This document shows positions 1 to 6,829 of a stretch of DNA of 19,628 nucleotides, in pieces. The number at the start of each line of letters is the position of its first letter. Positions within the stretch are counted from its first letter, which is position 1. The position numbers and the translations under genes were made by a program. The notes beneath the pieces were generated by a model. The model was not told the DNA's origin and searched no databases. It saw only the letters and a list, made by a program, of their open reading frames with translations. The stretch lies in NCBI GenBank assembly GCA_964484395.1, contig CAZAFM010000040.1, positions 1 to 19,628 of the forward strand, given 5' to 3'. This stretch comes from CAZAFM01 sp964484395. GTDB lineage: Bacteria; Campylobacterota; Campylobacteria; Campylobacterales; CAZAFM01.

Positions 1-150
1 AATAAGTTTTATAGCTTAGATAATGAAAAATTTATTTTCTATAAAAAAGAACACTATGAGCCTTTTCATTTTACAAATACATTAATTTGCTGTGAAAATT
101 GTTCAACTAAAAATCATGTAGAAGGAATAAAATATGACACATACTTATAA
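1..150 (+). CDS. C-terminal end of an unidentified protein with an HNH-like cysteine cluster (partial)
   Basis: An open frame enters from the left edge and stops at TAA 148-150, giving 49 residues. The stop lies 17 bases inside the next gene, so the two are probably translationally coupled. The tail contains TLICCENCSTKNH, a Cys-x2-Cys followed by His. This resembles the zinc-binding knuckle at the end of some HNH nucleases (N-L-x-x-C-x-x-C-H-x3-H), but the usual catalytic His is not visible and most of the protein is outside the window. I do not recognise the family with any confidence. Because it is directly coupled to a DGQHR protein, it is probably part of the same accessory cluster. Confidence 0.5.
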   Translation, partial: NKFYSLDNEKFIFYKKEHYEPFHFTNTLICCENCSTKNHVEGIKYDTYL

Positions 151-1330
151 ATGCTTTCAAATCAAACAAAGAGAAGATAGTGACATTATATTTCTATCTT
201 TTATTGCTAACGCAAAAGAGATTTACAGCTGGTCTCATGCAGACAGTATCGAAATAGATAAAAATGGAGTACAAAGAAAATTAGAAAAAGCAAAATGGGA
301 AAAAATAACTAAATTTTTTAATACTCATGATGATAATATAATTCCTAATAATATAATTCTTGCATTTGATGAAGAGGTAAAAAAAGTTGAAAAACTTTTC
401 TCTGATAAAGATTTAATAGATAATAGAAAAGATGGATATGTTCTTTGTGAAATATCTAATGATTATGTAGAGTTGACAATAGATGAGAAAATCAAAGATA
501 ACACATATATAATTGATGGTCAACACAGACTAAAAGGAATGTCTGAATTTGAAGCAGATCTGCCAGTTGTCGTATCCTTATTTATTAACATTAATAAACT
601 AAATAGGGCATTTCAGTTTTTAACTATAAATAATAAGGCAAGCAAAGTTAAAACTGATAATATAAAAGCTTTAATATCAAACTTTAGTTCAATAGAAGGA
701 GATATTAGGGAACGTTTGGCAACTGCTTCAATTTCAGCGGGTAAGTTTGCTACAATTCTTGATATAGTTGATTCAGACAAAGATAGTCCTTTTTATCGAA
801 AACTGAATTGGGCAAACAACAGAGAGGGCAAACAAATAGTTTCTACACTTGCTATTGAAAATTCTTTAAAAGTGATTCAAAAGTCTTTTCCTGAACTATT
901 GGACGATAGCAATGAAAACAAAACTATGGCGTTAACTGTATTATATAATATATGGAAGCCAATCATGAACGAGTATTCAATTACATTAGAAAATGCAGAA
1001 AATTATGTTAATTTATTCAAAAAAGCGAACATCCAAGCAATAACAGAATATATATGCAATAAACTCGCTGAGGACATTGTTTTTTCAGTTGATGATACTG
1101 ATATTACAGATAAAGACACAACAGATAAATATGCTATTGGCTTAATTAGAAATATTCCGAGTGAATTTTGGACTAAGGCTTGGTTTTTAACAGGACTAGA
1201 TAATCAAACCGGAAGATATACAATCATTAAAGAGATTATTCAATTAAAAAGAAATTTAAATAGTGGTAAAGAATGGTATGAAAACTTAGAGCTTTATAAA
1301 GAGGATGAAAGTGATGATTCAGAAGAATAG
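134..1330 (+). CDS. DGQHR-domain (DndB/DpdB-superfamily) protein
   Basis: This 398-residue soluble protein carries the signature IDGQHR at residues 127-132, followed by LPVVVSLFI and FLTINNKASKV. That is the DGQHR domain seen in DndB (DNA phosphorothioation control) and DpdB (7-deazaguanine insertion). The fold is ParB-like, and the DGQHR loop is thought to bind nucleotide or DNA. The ATG at 134 has AAGGAA six bases upstream, a good ribosome site. The C-terminus ends in an acidic tail (ELYKEDESDDSEE). It is clearly more distant from the two DGQQR proteins downstream than they are from each other: it has DGQHR rather than DGQQR and lacks their TKPLPKGLI block. It faces the dpdA-like operon convergently. 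Codons are strongly A/T-ending (TTA for Leu), unlike the CTA/CTT-rich housekeeping genes here, suggesting transfer. Membership of the superfamily is secure; its specific job is unknown. Confidence 0.8.
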   Translation: MTHTYKCFQIKQREDSDIIFLSFIANAKEIYSWSHADSIEIDKNGVQRKLEKAKWEKITKFFNTHDDNIIPNNIILAFDEEVKKVEKLFSDKDLIDNRKDGYVLCEISNDYVELTIDEKIKDNTYIIDGQHRLKGMSEFEADLPVVVSLFININKLNRAFQFLTINNKASKVKTDNIKALISNFSSIEGDIRERLATASISAGKFATILDIVDSDKDSPFYRKLNWANNREGKQIVSTLAIENSLKVIQKSFPELLDDSNENKTMALTVLYNIWKPIMNEYSITLENAENYVNLFKKANIQAITEYICNKLAEDIVFSVDDTDITDKDTTDKYAIGLIRNIPSEFWTKAWFLTGLDNQTGRYTIIKEIIQLKRNLNSGKEWYENLELYKEDESDDSEE

Positions 1331-1345
1331 AAATAGTTTTCCCTT

Positions 1346-1371
1346 CTAGTTTATTCAATAAGTCAAACTAG
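1346..1371 (+). terminator. Candidate stem-loop terminator after the plus-strand DGQHR gene
   Basis: CTAGTTT (1346-1352) and AAACTAG (1365-1371) form a perfect 7-bp stem with a 12-base loop, 15 bases after the DGQHR stop. TATTTTT follows at 1373-1379. The stem is AT-rich and the loop long, so this is only a modest intrinsic terminator. Its position between convergent genes fits a shared transcription end. The rest of the 1331-1510 gap holds nothing else I can support. Confidence 0.35.
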
Positions 1372-1510
1372 GTATTTTTCATGACAAATATTCTAACTCC
1401 AAGCCAAAAGCTTACATTTCGATATAGAGATTATGAAATTAGTATAAATCTACATGTGATACAACTTTACAAGGCAAGGGTTGAATAAAATTTGTTTTTT
1501 ACAAAAGGTT

Positions 1511-2587
1511 TTACAGTTGATGTAATAAATAGTTTCTAAATAGATCAATATCTTTACTGGTATTTTGTAAATCCATAATACTTCTTAATATACCATCATT
1601 GTTAAAATCATATTTTCCATTTTGCCAATCTATTTTCTCTTTCAATGGTTCTAAATATTTCTCAAAGTCTGATACAAAAAATAAGCTTTCTAGTAAGTAT
1701 TTTGGGTTTTTTCGCATAATCTTTTTATATATGATTCTTTCCATTAGGAGAGACAAGCCTAGGATTCCAACGCCATGAGTTAACCGTGTTTTTTTAGGCT
1801 CTAACTCCCAATCTTTTGGAAATGTACTTTTGACAGCACCCCAAAAGGCATTCAAGAGATTTGTCATTGACACAATATCATTCATACCTATCTCATGCTC
1901 ACTAAACTCATAAAGTGCTCCATTTGACAGGCTAGTGTTTAGAGCCTTTATGATTGTGTTATCTTTTATGTATCCATCAGGACAAGTGTGGGTTTTGATG
2001 ATTCTAAAAAAAGGTGAGTGTTGCTGTGTATTCAGTATAGAAATCAGCTTGTTTGGCAATTGCTTATCTCTGTATGCTTTAGGTAGTTCGCTTTTTATTT
2101 CAGGTAGTAGTTCATAAATAAGTCCTTTTGGTAGAGGTTTTGTATTATTTATGAGCAAAAACTGTTCAACATGCTCTTCTTCGCTACTAGCTATAAAGGC
2201 ATTAACGCATACCTCAAAATTTTCATCTTGAAGTCTTTCAAGTGCTGTTGATCTTTGCTGTCCATCTACTATTTGACCACATATCCTATCGTCAGGAATA
2301 CATATATATCCAAAGTCTTCATTTCCTTCAAGAGTTTCAAATCTCACATCTTGGTCAAATCCAACTACTATAGAGTTTGCAAGAATAGAGTCTTTCTCAG
2401 CTAGGTAGGTAGTTATCTCTTTGATATGATTTGTAACTTCAAGCCTTTGATAACCTATCAAACCTCCACTTTCATCTCTTTTTATTCTAGATATTGACGC
2501 AAATTTTAAAATATCTTTACCTAGAATTTTAAAAGCATATATCTCTTTTCCATGCTGCTTAACTCTTAGGGCTGGGTATTTATACAT
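1511..2587 (-). CDS. DpdB-like DGQQR-domain protein (copy distal to dpdA)
   Basis: The 358-residue product has VDGQQR at residues 107-112, then QFLLINNTKPLPKGLIYELLP and a C-terminal RLTHGVGILGLSLLM block. These features match DpdB, the ParB-like partner that works with the transglycosylase DpdA to insert preQ0 into DNA. It is a paralogue of the gene at 3830-4939: both share DGQQR, TKPLPKGLI-ELLP, SPF, RL-HG-GI--L--LM and DW---QNT in the same order. The ATG at 2587 lies inside the last codons of the dpdA-like gene (22-base overlap) and has GAGGAG five bases upstream, so it is co-translated with it. It is last in the operon. The DpdB assignment rests on family resemblance plus its direct contact with a DpdA-like gene. 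Why two copies exist is not known. Confidence 0.8.
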   Translation of the reverse strand: MYKYPALRVKQHGKEIYAFKILGKDILKFASISRIKRDESGGLIGYQRLEVTNHIKEITTYLAEKDSILANSIVVGFDQDVRFETLEGNEDFGYICIPDDRICGQIVDGQQRSTALERLQDENFEVCVNAFIASSEEEHVEQFLLINNTKPLPKGLIYELLPEIKSELPKAYRDKQLPNKLISILNTQQHSPFFRIIKTHTCPDGYIKDNTIIKALNTSLSNGALYEFSEHEIGMNDIVSMTNLLNAFWGAVKSTFPKDWELEPKKTRLTHGVGILGLSLLMERIIYKKIMRKNPKYLLESLFFVSDFEKYLEPLKEKIDWQNGKYDFNNDGILRSIMDLQNTSKDIDLFRNYLLHQL

Positions 2588-3825
2588 TCACACTCCTCTC
2601 TTAGTGTCTCTAACTCTCTTTGAAACTGCCACAGATTGTGAAATCCTCTTCTTCTATTACGATTTGAATTTCTAAATATGATTGTTTCTATCTTTGCATT
2701 TTGACATATTTCGCACTGACATCTTTTCCAGTACTTCGATAGGAGTGTTTCTCTATACTTTTGTACGGGGATATTGTCTTTGAAAATTTTTTCATAACTT
2801 ACTAGAGAGTCTAATGTTTCATCGAGTGTAGCCAAATCTTTATCATATCTCCTTATTGTCTCCAAAGCTTTTTTCTCTAAAGTTTGTGCTGTTTTTTGAT
2901 CTATCATACCGCATGAGATTTTTCTTTTAAGAGCAATAGTTCCATCTGATGATGGTATACGGATAGCAGTATAAAAGTGCTCAGGTGTAAAATAGTTTTT
3001 CGTTTTATCTTTAAAAGCTTTTATAAGTGGTGAAGTCGAGTCAAAACTCGTAACCTTATACTTCACAAACCTATGAAGTTGCTTTGCCTTGGCAAAGCCT
3101 AACAAGTGCAACCTTATTTCAAATCCTATCTCTTCCCTTATGGATTTTACTATCTCTTCACAACTGTCAACATCCAAAGGAACCATCCCACCAATAGCGA
3201 TATAATCATACCCCATACTAACCAATTCTCTTGCAGCTCTCCTCATACTCAGTGGCGACCAAGCTTGTATCACACCTATAGGGTGAAAATCAACTTTCTG
3301 TTTCTTGCACTCTTTTAGGAACTCCCTTGCATTACTTTGAGTTATATCGTATCTTTTTTGCATCTCGGAAGTGACTATAAATCTATCATCAAAATCACCA
3401 TTTGTATCAAATCTTTTATCGTATTCAAATATAATATGGTCAACAGACATTCCATAATCAAAACCACAATCCTGGTAATAAAATACTGTTTCATCCACTC
3501 TGTATGGTGGCTCATCTAGACTATGGTAACTAAAAGCACCGTTATCTCCAAAAACCTCACCATCATAATATCTCAAAAATTTTTTGACTCCCTGCATCTT
3601 CAGTCGCTCTGTTTGTGCCATGCTATATGCTGTACTTTGAGACTTATAGACACCATCATCAAGTAGACCTCTTAAAATAAGAATGCAATAATTTGGCTTT
3701 TTGCAAAAACCCTCATGAGGATATTTGTCAGTTCTTTGGTTTACTCTTTTTGGAGAAATTTCATCTTTTAAAAAATCATAATCGGGATAAATAGTATCTT
3801 GTGCATCAGCAAATATAAATTTCAT
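2566..3825 (-). CDS. dpdA: DpdA-like DNA guanine transglycosylase (TGT superfamily)
   Basis: This 419-residue member of the tRNA-guanine transglycosylase superfamily exchanges guanine for a 7-deazaguanine; the DpdA branch acts on DNA instead of tRNA. The TGT landmarks appear in order. FGDNGAFSY (residues 92-100) contains Asp94 in place of the TGT DSGGF aspartate. GVIQAW (184-189) corresponds to G-V-Q-G, and IAIGGMVPL (209-217) to the LAVGE segment. FDSTSP (261-266) contains Asp262, the second catalytic aspartate. The zinc ligands are Cys369, Cys371, Cys374 and His396 (C-x-C-x2-C...H). The divergence from the canonical tRNA-TGT motifs and the flanking DpdB-like genes favour DNA rather than tRNA as substrate. 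It starts four bases after the stop of the upstream DGQQR gene and overlaps the next one by 22 bases, a clear operon. The superfamily call is secure; DNA as target is strong inference. The exact base inserted cannot be read from the sequence. Confidence 0.82.
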   Translation of the reverse strand: MKFIFADAQDTIYPDYDFLKDEISPKRVNQRTDKYPHEGFCKKPNYCILILRGLLDDGVYKSQSTAYSMAQTERLKMQGVKKFLRYYDGEVFGDNGAFSYHSLDEPPYRVDETVFYYQDCGFDYGMSVDHIIFEYDKRFDTNGDFDDRFIVTSEMQKRYDITQSNAREFLKECKKQKVDFHPIGVIQAWSPLSMRRAARELVSMGYDYIAIGGMVPLDVDSCEEIVKSIREEIGFEIRLHLLGFAKAKQLHRFVKYKVTSFDSTSPLIKAFKDKTKNYFTPEHFYTAIRIPSSDGTIALKRKISCGMIDQKTAQTLEKKALETIRRYDKDLATLDETLDSLVSYEKIFKDNIPVQKYRETLLSKYWKRCQCEICQNAKIETIIFRNSNRNRRRGFHNLWQFQRELETLREECECINTQP

Positions 3826-3829
3826 ATAA

Positions 3830-4939
3830 CTACAACTTTTTATTAAATTTTCTTATTAAAAATGCTGTTAACATCTTTTTATGCTGTGGTGTATTTTGTA
3901 TCTCTTTCCAGTCCAATCCTAACTCTTCCCATGTTCCATTAGACCATCTACAGTAAGGTTTTAACTTACTTAGCTCTTTTGTTATCCTTTGGTCAATCTT
4001 TTTATCATTAGGATTTACATTTCTCATAATGGTATCCATCAAGGCTCCTATGGCAAAAATACCTGTTCCATGCATCAGTCGACTTTGATTAGTAGGCTTC
4101 CCCCAGTCTTCATAAAAAACTTTTTTAACACAGTTCCAGTATGTATAAATAATTTTGAGCATATTTTCATAATCAGTTACACCATCATTTGTATTGACAT
4201 AAGGAAACAAACATCCTGCAGTGTTATTGATAGAGTTCTTAAGTATTGTAATAATAGAATTATGGGCAATTACAGGTTTAAACTCTTCATTATTATCTGT
4301 TGAAACTTTTTGAATCATTCCATAAAAAGGTGACTTAGGGTCAAAATTAAGTGCCTCAGTAATTGCTGAAGGTATTTTTCTACTATTTAAATCTGATGGA
4401 AGAATCCCACTTATGGTTGGCAACAGCTCATCAATTAGACCCTTAGGTAGGGGCTTTGTTTTATTTACTCTAATAAACTGCTCCCTTTGAACTTCTAAAT
4501 CATTTGCCAAAAAAGCAACTACGGGAATAGGAAGATTTGGCTTATCGCACTTAGACAAAGCAATAGCCCTCTGCTGTCCATCAACAATCCAAGATGGTCT
4601 AAAGCCTTCTTCTTTTAAAGGAATAGATAGAGTTCCACCCATTGAATATCTATCAGAACTAAGTTTGCTACCTCTTGATTTTTGAAACTTGACTTCATCA
4701 TTTATAGCCAGCAATATAGAGTTAGGGAAGAGAACATTTTCTGTATTTAGATACTCCAAAATGTCACTAATATGCTTTTTGATTTCTTTTCTTTGTAGAC
4801 CATGTAGCCCACCTTCTTTATCTCTATGTATCCTAGATATATCAGCTAGTTCAAGAAGTGCTTTAGCTGGTATAAAAAAACTATATAAAATTTGTCCGTT
4901 CTGGTTGGTTTCAAGTGCCCTAGTTTTAAAATCAGACAT
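3830..4939 (-). CDS. dpdB: DpdB-like DGQQR-domain protein (copy upstream of dpdA)
   Basis: The 369-residue product has IVDGQQR at residues 118-124, then RVNKTKPLPKGLIDELLP and RLMHGTGIFAIGALM. This is the DpdB pattern. DpdB is a ParB-like protein that cooperates with DpdA to place a 7-deazaguanine into DNA. The gene lies between the YaaA-like gene (8-base overlap at its start) and dpdA (4-base gap), so stoichiometric co-expression with DpdA is likely. It is the better candidate for the true DpdB because it immediately precedes dpdA; that choice is an inference. The paralogue at 1511-2587 differs mainly in the N-terminus and in the segment between DGQQR and SPF. No signal peptide or membrane segment is visible, so it should be cytosolic. 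Confidence 0.8.
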   Translation of the reverse strand: MSDFKTRALETNQNGQILYSFFIPAKALLELADISRIHRDKEGGLHGLQRKEIKKHISDILEYLNTENVLFPNSILLAINDEVKFQKSRGSKLSSDRYSMGGTLSIPLKEEGFRPSWIVDGQQRAIALSKCDKPNLPIPVVAFLANDLEVQREQFIRVNKTKPLPKGLIDELLPTISGILPSDLNSRKIPSAITEALNFDPKSPFYGMIQKVSTDNNEEFKPVIAHNSIITILKNSINNTAGCLFPYVNTNDGVTDYENMLKIIYTYWNCVKKVFYEDWGKPTNQSRLMHGTGIFAIGALMDTIMRNVNPNDKKIDQRITKELSKLKPYCRWSNGTWEELGLDWKEIQNTPQHKKMLTAFLIRKFNKKL

Positions 4940-5858
4940 TTATAGATTTTACTTCATCAAAAATTTTTTTATACCTTTTTTGCTCACATGCAAGTCCATT
5001 TTCTCTAAGGTGTCTCAAGCCTCTTGTTGCGCTACTTATTTGTTCATTTTTTATCTGATTATGCACATAGTTCTTTATTTCGTCGTTGCCTATAAATCTA
5101 CCCACTTTTTTTACTGGCTTAGAATACCCATTCAAAAAGTCATCTACATATCTTTGCAACTCATCATGTTTTATATTTAATTCATTATTTACAATTTCAG
5201 CAGATAACCATCTAGTGAATCTAGCCAAAATAGAAGAAAAAGTACCTCTTTCAAATGAATTAAAATTTGCATTAAAGTATATAATATTTGGATAAAAATC
5301 ATCGGGTAATATTTTTTTATTAATAGTAAAAATAAATAGGTTGTCCTTGAATAGTTTAACAAGTTCTTTAATTGTTTCTTTCATAGCCATGAGATATTCA
5401 TAAGGCAGAGCAATGAATATTTTAGCATCTCTATGCAATCTAGAAATATCAAATGTATTTATCTCTCTCCACCATCTGGCTGTTTTTTCCTTATCATCAC
5501 TCAAAAAATTATAAACACTATCTATAGAGTTTTTAGAAAATGTAACACTATAAGAAGATATTTCTACTTCTGATTTTATCAACCCATGACCAGCAGATGA
5601 CACAAGTAACTCTACATCAAATAACTTAGAGAGATTTTTTTCTGCATCTAGTGTTGCTTTCCAAGAAACCCCACTGTAAAGTTCTCTTGCAATGCACTTA
5701 CGAGTATCATTTTTGGCTATATTTCTTGACCATTCTGAGATAGAGTTACCAAAGTCAGAAAAATCATAATTATGTAGCTTTAAATCTTCATTTGCATTTA
5801 ATCTTTTTGCACTTGTACAACTTGCTATAAGATATATTTTTTGCATTTTCAGTTTCAT
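4932..5858 (-). CDS. YaaA/DUF6884-like protein, first gene of the dpdA-like operon
   Basis: The 308-residue cytosolic product has three motifs in the order seen in the YaaA/DUF6884 superfamily. YLIASCTSAKR (residues 9-19) resembles the N-terminal S-x-(S/C)-x-x-K loop. RELYSGVSWKATLDA (58-72) resembles the Y-(T/S)-G segment, and LLVSSAGHGLI (84-94) the L-S-x-x-H/Y-G-L segment. The C-terminal 50 residues (SSATRGLRHLRENG and onward) are basic and helical and could bind nucleic acid. YaaA-type proteins recur near 7-deazaguanine and base-modification genes. In known Dpd systems a separate DpdC converts inserted preQ0 to the amide; no obvious DpdC is seen here, so this protein may process the base. 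That is speculation. The start could be Met1 or Met5; neither has a strong ribosome site. The superfamily call is moderate and the function unknown. Confidence 0.6.
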   Translation of the reverse strand: MKLKMQKIYLIASCTSAKRLNANEDLKLHNYDFSDFGNSISEWSRNIAKNDTRKCIARELYSGVSWKATLDAEKNLSKLFDVELLVSSAGHGLIKSEVEISSYSVTFSKNSIDSVYNFLSDDKEKTARWWREINTFDISRLHRDAKIFIALPYEYLMAMKETIKELVKLFKDNLFIFTINKKILPDDFYPNIIYFNANFNSFERGTFSSILARFTRWLSAEIVNNELNIKHDELQRYVDDFLNGYSKPVKKVGRFIGNDEIKNYVHNQIKNEQISSATRGLRHLRENGLACEQKRYKKIFDEVKSINV

Positions 5859-5878
5859 ATAAGTTTCTTTTTAGTTGA

Positions 5879-5907
5879 ATTTTAGCACATATCAAATCAA
5901 AATTCAA
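5879..5907 (-). promoter_or_regulatory. Promoter of the dpdA-like operon
   Basis: On the minus strand TTGAAT (5902-5907) and TAAAAT (5879-5884) are separated by exactly 17 bases. The -10 is preceded by TGC, making it an extended -10 element. Transcription would begin roughly 15 bases before the first ATG at 5858. It is the only good promoter for the four-gene minus-strand operon, whose genes overlap or nearly touch. Confidence 0.6.
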
Positions 5908-5976
5908 TAGATGCGAAGCAGTAAATGCGCTTTATAAGTTGTTAATCCTATTTTGTTATAGAGTATCACAAACTAA

Positions 5977-6066
5977 AGTAAGTTATATGTATTATCTAGG
6001 GTTGATAAAGCTATGTATGAAGCAAAAAGAGGAGGAAAAAACAGAGTTGTTACTGCACACTCCTAG
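5977..6066 (+). pseudogene. C-terminal remnant of a GGDEF (diguanylate cyclase) protein
   Basis: After an in-frame TAA at 5974-5976 the plus strand reads LSRVDKAMYEAKRGGKNRV and ends at TAG 6064-6066. This is the end of a GGDEF domain (A-D-x-A-(L/M)-Y-x-A-K-x-x-G-(R/K)-N-(R/C)-V). No start codon, GG(D/E)EF motif or upstream coding extension is present, so only the tail survives. The rest of the gene was apparently lost when the adjacent accessory block was inserted or rearranged. The stretch 5908-5976 holds no other feature I can support. Confidence 0.75.
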
Positions 6067-6070
6067 CTAG
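6059..6070. repeat. Left copy of a 12-bp direct repeat
   Basis: ACTCCTAGCTAG here, covering the stop of the GGDEF remnant, recurs exactly at 6432-6443. The two copies bracket the antitoxin gene and PIN remnant. Confidence 0.5.
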
Positions 6071-6078
6071 AACATGGT

Positions 6079-6321
6079 CTAAGAATCTATCTTGTCACAC
6101 TCATCAGGCTCAATATCTGGAGCTTTGTTAAGGACGGAAAGAAACTCATCTCGACTCCCTAGTTTTGCTCTTTGGGATATGATATCCTCAGTATGTTTTG
6201 CACTCATCTTCTCAGCAACTGCATTTATCACAAACTGATTTATAGAAACACCCTCCCTCTTGGAGTACTCACGCAAATGCTCTTGCAGGCTTTCAGGAAA
6301 TCTAACACTCATTGCACCCAT
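6079..6321 (-). CDS. HicB-type ribbon-helix-helix antitoxin, orphaned from its PIN toxin
   Basis: The 80-residue product starts MSVRFPESLQEHLREYSKREG and continues SINQFVINAVAEKM. This is a compact ribbon-helix-helix DNA-binding domain of the kind annotated as HicB-family antitoxin, commonly paired with PIN-family (TIGR00305-type) toxins. The C-terminal half is acidic and would be the toxin-binding tail. Two starts compete. ATG 6321 has AAGGAG upstream; ATG 6312 forms an ATGA overlap with the stop of the PIN remnant, the usual coupling of a TA operon. The partner toxin gene is reduced to its last 38 codons (6309-6425), so this antitoxin has no functional toxin beside it. It may still act as a repressor or neutralise toxins elsewhere. 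Confidence 0.72.
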   Translation of the reverse strand: MGAMSVRFPESLQEHLREYSKREGVSINQFVINAVAEKMSAKHTEDIISQRAKLGSRDEFLSVLNKAPDIEPDECDKIDS

Positions 6322-6425
6322 TTTTTCTCCTTTAAATACTCGCTTGGTGACTGAACAATAATACCAAACTTTTTTGCAGACTCAAAATCTCTAATATTGT
6401 GCGTAATAATACGAGATAAAGGCTC
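6309..6425 (-). pseudogene. C-terminal remnant of a PIN-domain toxin
   Basis: Directly after the crcB stop codon, and in the same frame, the minus strand encodes 38 residues beginning EPLSRIITHNIRDF and ending KKWVQ. ITHNIRDFE-A-KFGI-V--P-E-L is the last catalytic segment of PIN-family TA toxins (T-x-N-x-x-D-F). There is no start codon and no first half, and the frame begins right at the crcB stop. The fragment overlaps the antitoxin start by ATGA, preserving the original TA operon junction. The toxin was therefore truncated by recombination at the crcB end. Confidence 0.75.
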
Positions 6426-6809
6426 CTAGATACTCCTAGCTAGTACAAATCCAAGTGCGCCAGATACAAAAGCAAGAAGGTTGTTTAAAAAAAAGTTTAA
6501 AAAGGCTTTTACAAACTCCCTATCATGAAGCATCATCACAGTATCATAAGTAAAAGATGAAAATGTCGTAAATCCGCCTAAAAAGCCAGTGACCACAAAA
6601 AGCTTCCACATAGGATCAATACTTAGCCTATCAATAAAATAAGTCATAAAAAATAGTATCAAAAACCCACCAAGAGAGTTTACAATAAGTATCCCATAAG
6701 GGAAGTGAGTACCAAGCTTCTCTATGGCTACTATATTTACATAGTGCCTACCAACTGCTCCAAGTGCTCCTCCTAGCGCGACTAAGGCTATTAAAACTAT
6801 ATTTGTCAC
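6426..6809 (-). CDS. crcB: CrcB/Fluc fluoride channel
   Basis: This 127-residue, four-helix inner-membrane protein exports fluoride as an antiparallel dimer. Diagnostic motifs are GGALGAVGRHY (residues 13-23, Arg21), the G-x-L-x-V-N type segment ending at Asn44, and GFLGGFTTFSSF (75-86), which lines the pore and holds the central Na+. Length is normal for the family. The start is GTG at 6809 with AAGG six bases upstream. The gene begins 20 bases after the HD-GYP regulator ends and is probably co-transcribed with it. No fluoride riboswitch is visible in front of it. The C-terminus (LARSI) lies within the right copy of a 12-bp repeat and abuts the PIN remnant, but the protein itself looks complete. 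Confidence 0.93.
   Translation of the reverse strand: MTNIVLIALVALGGALGAVGRHYVNIVAIEKLGTHFPYGILIVNSLGGFLILFFMTYFIDRLSIDPMWKLFVVTGFLGGFTTFSSFTYDTVMMLHDREFVKAFLNFFLNNLLAFVSGALGFVLARSI
6432..6443. repeat. Right copy of the 12-bp direct repeat
   Basis: An exact copy of ACTCCTAGCTAG at 6059-6070, here encoding part of the last residues of CrcB. The spacing between copies is 373 bases. It may be an insertion or recombination footprint, or a coincidence favoured by the common TAG/CTAG content. Confidence 0.45.
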
Positions 6810-6829
6810 TACTAAGCCTTCATTATTCT

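Noticed and set aside
1381..1488. A 35-codon plus-strand reading frame (MTNILTPSQKLTFRYRDYEI and onward) between the convergent DGQHR and DGQQR genes
   Set aside because: It has no ribosome site, lies just after a stem-loop, and resembles no family I know; it is too short to support as a gene.
2566..3825. Calling the TGT homologue a queuosine tRNA-guanine transglycosylase (tgt)
   Set aside because: The canonical DSGGFQ and VQGG motifs are replaced by GDNGAF and VIQAW, and it is sandwiched between DGQQR genes, which points to the DpdA branch acting on DNA.
3106..5295. Several plus-strand reading frames of 60-163 codons opposite the dpdA-like operon
   Set aside because: They are antisense shadows of well-supported genes, with no ribosome sites and hydrophobic low-complexity products.
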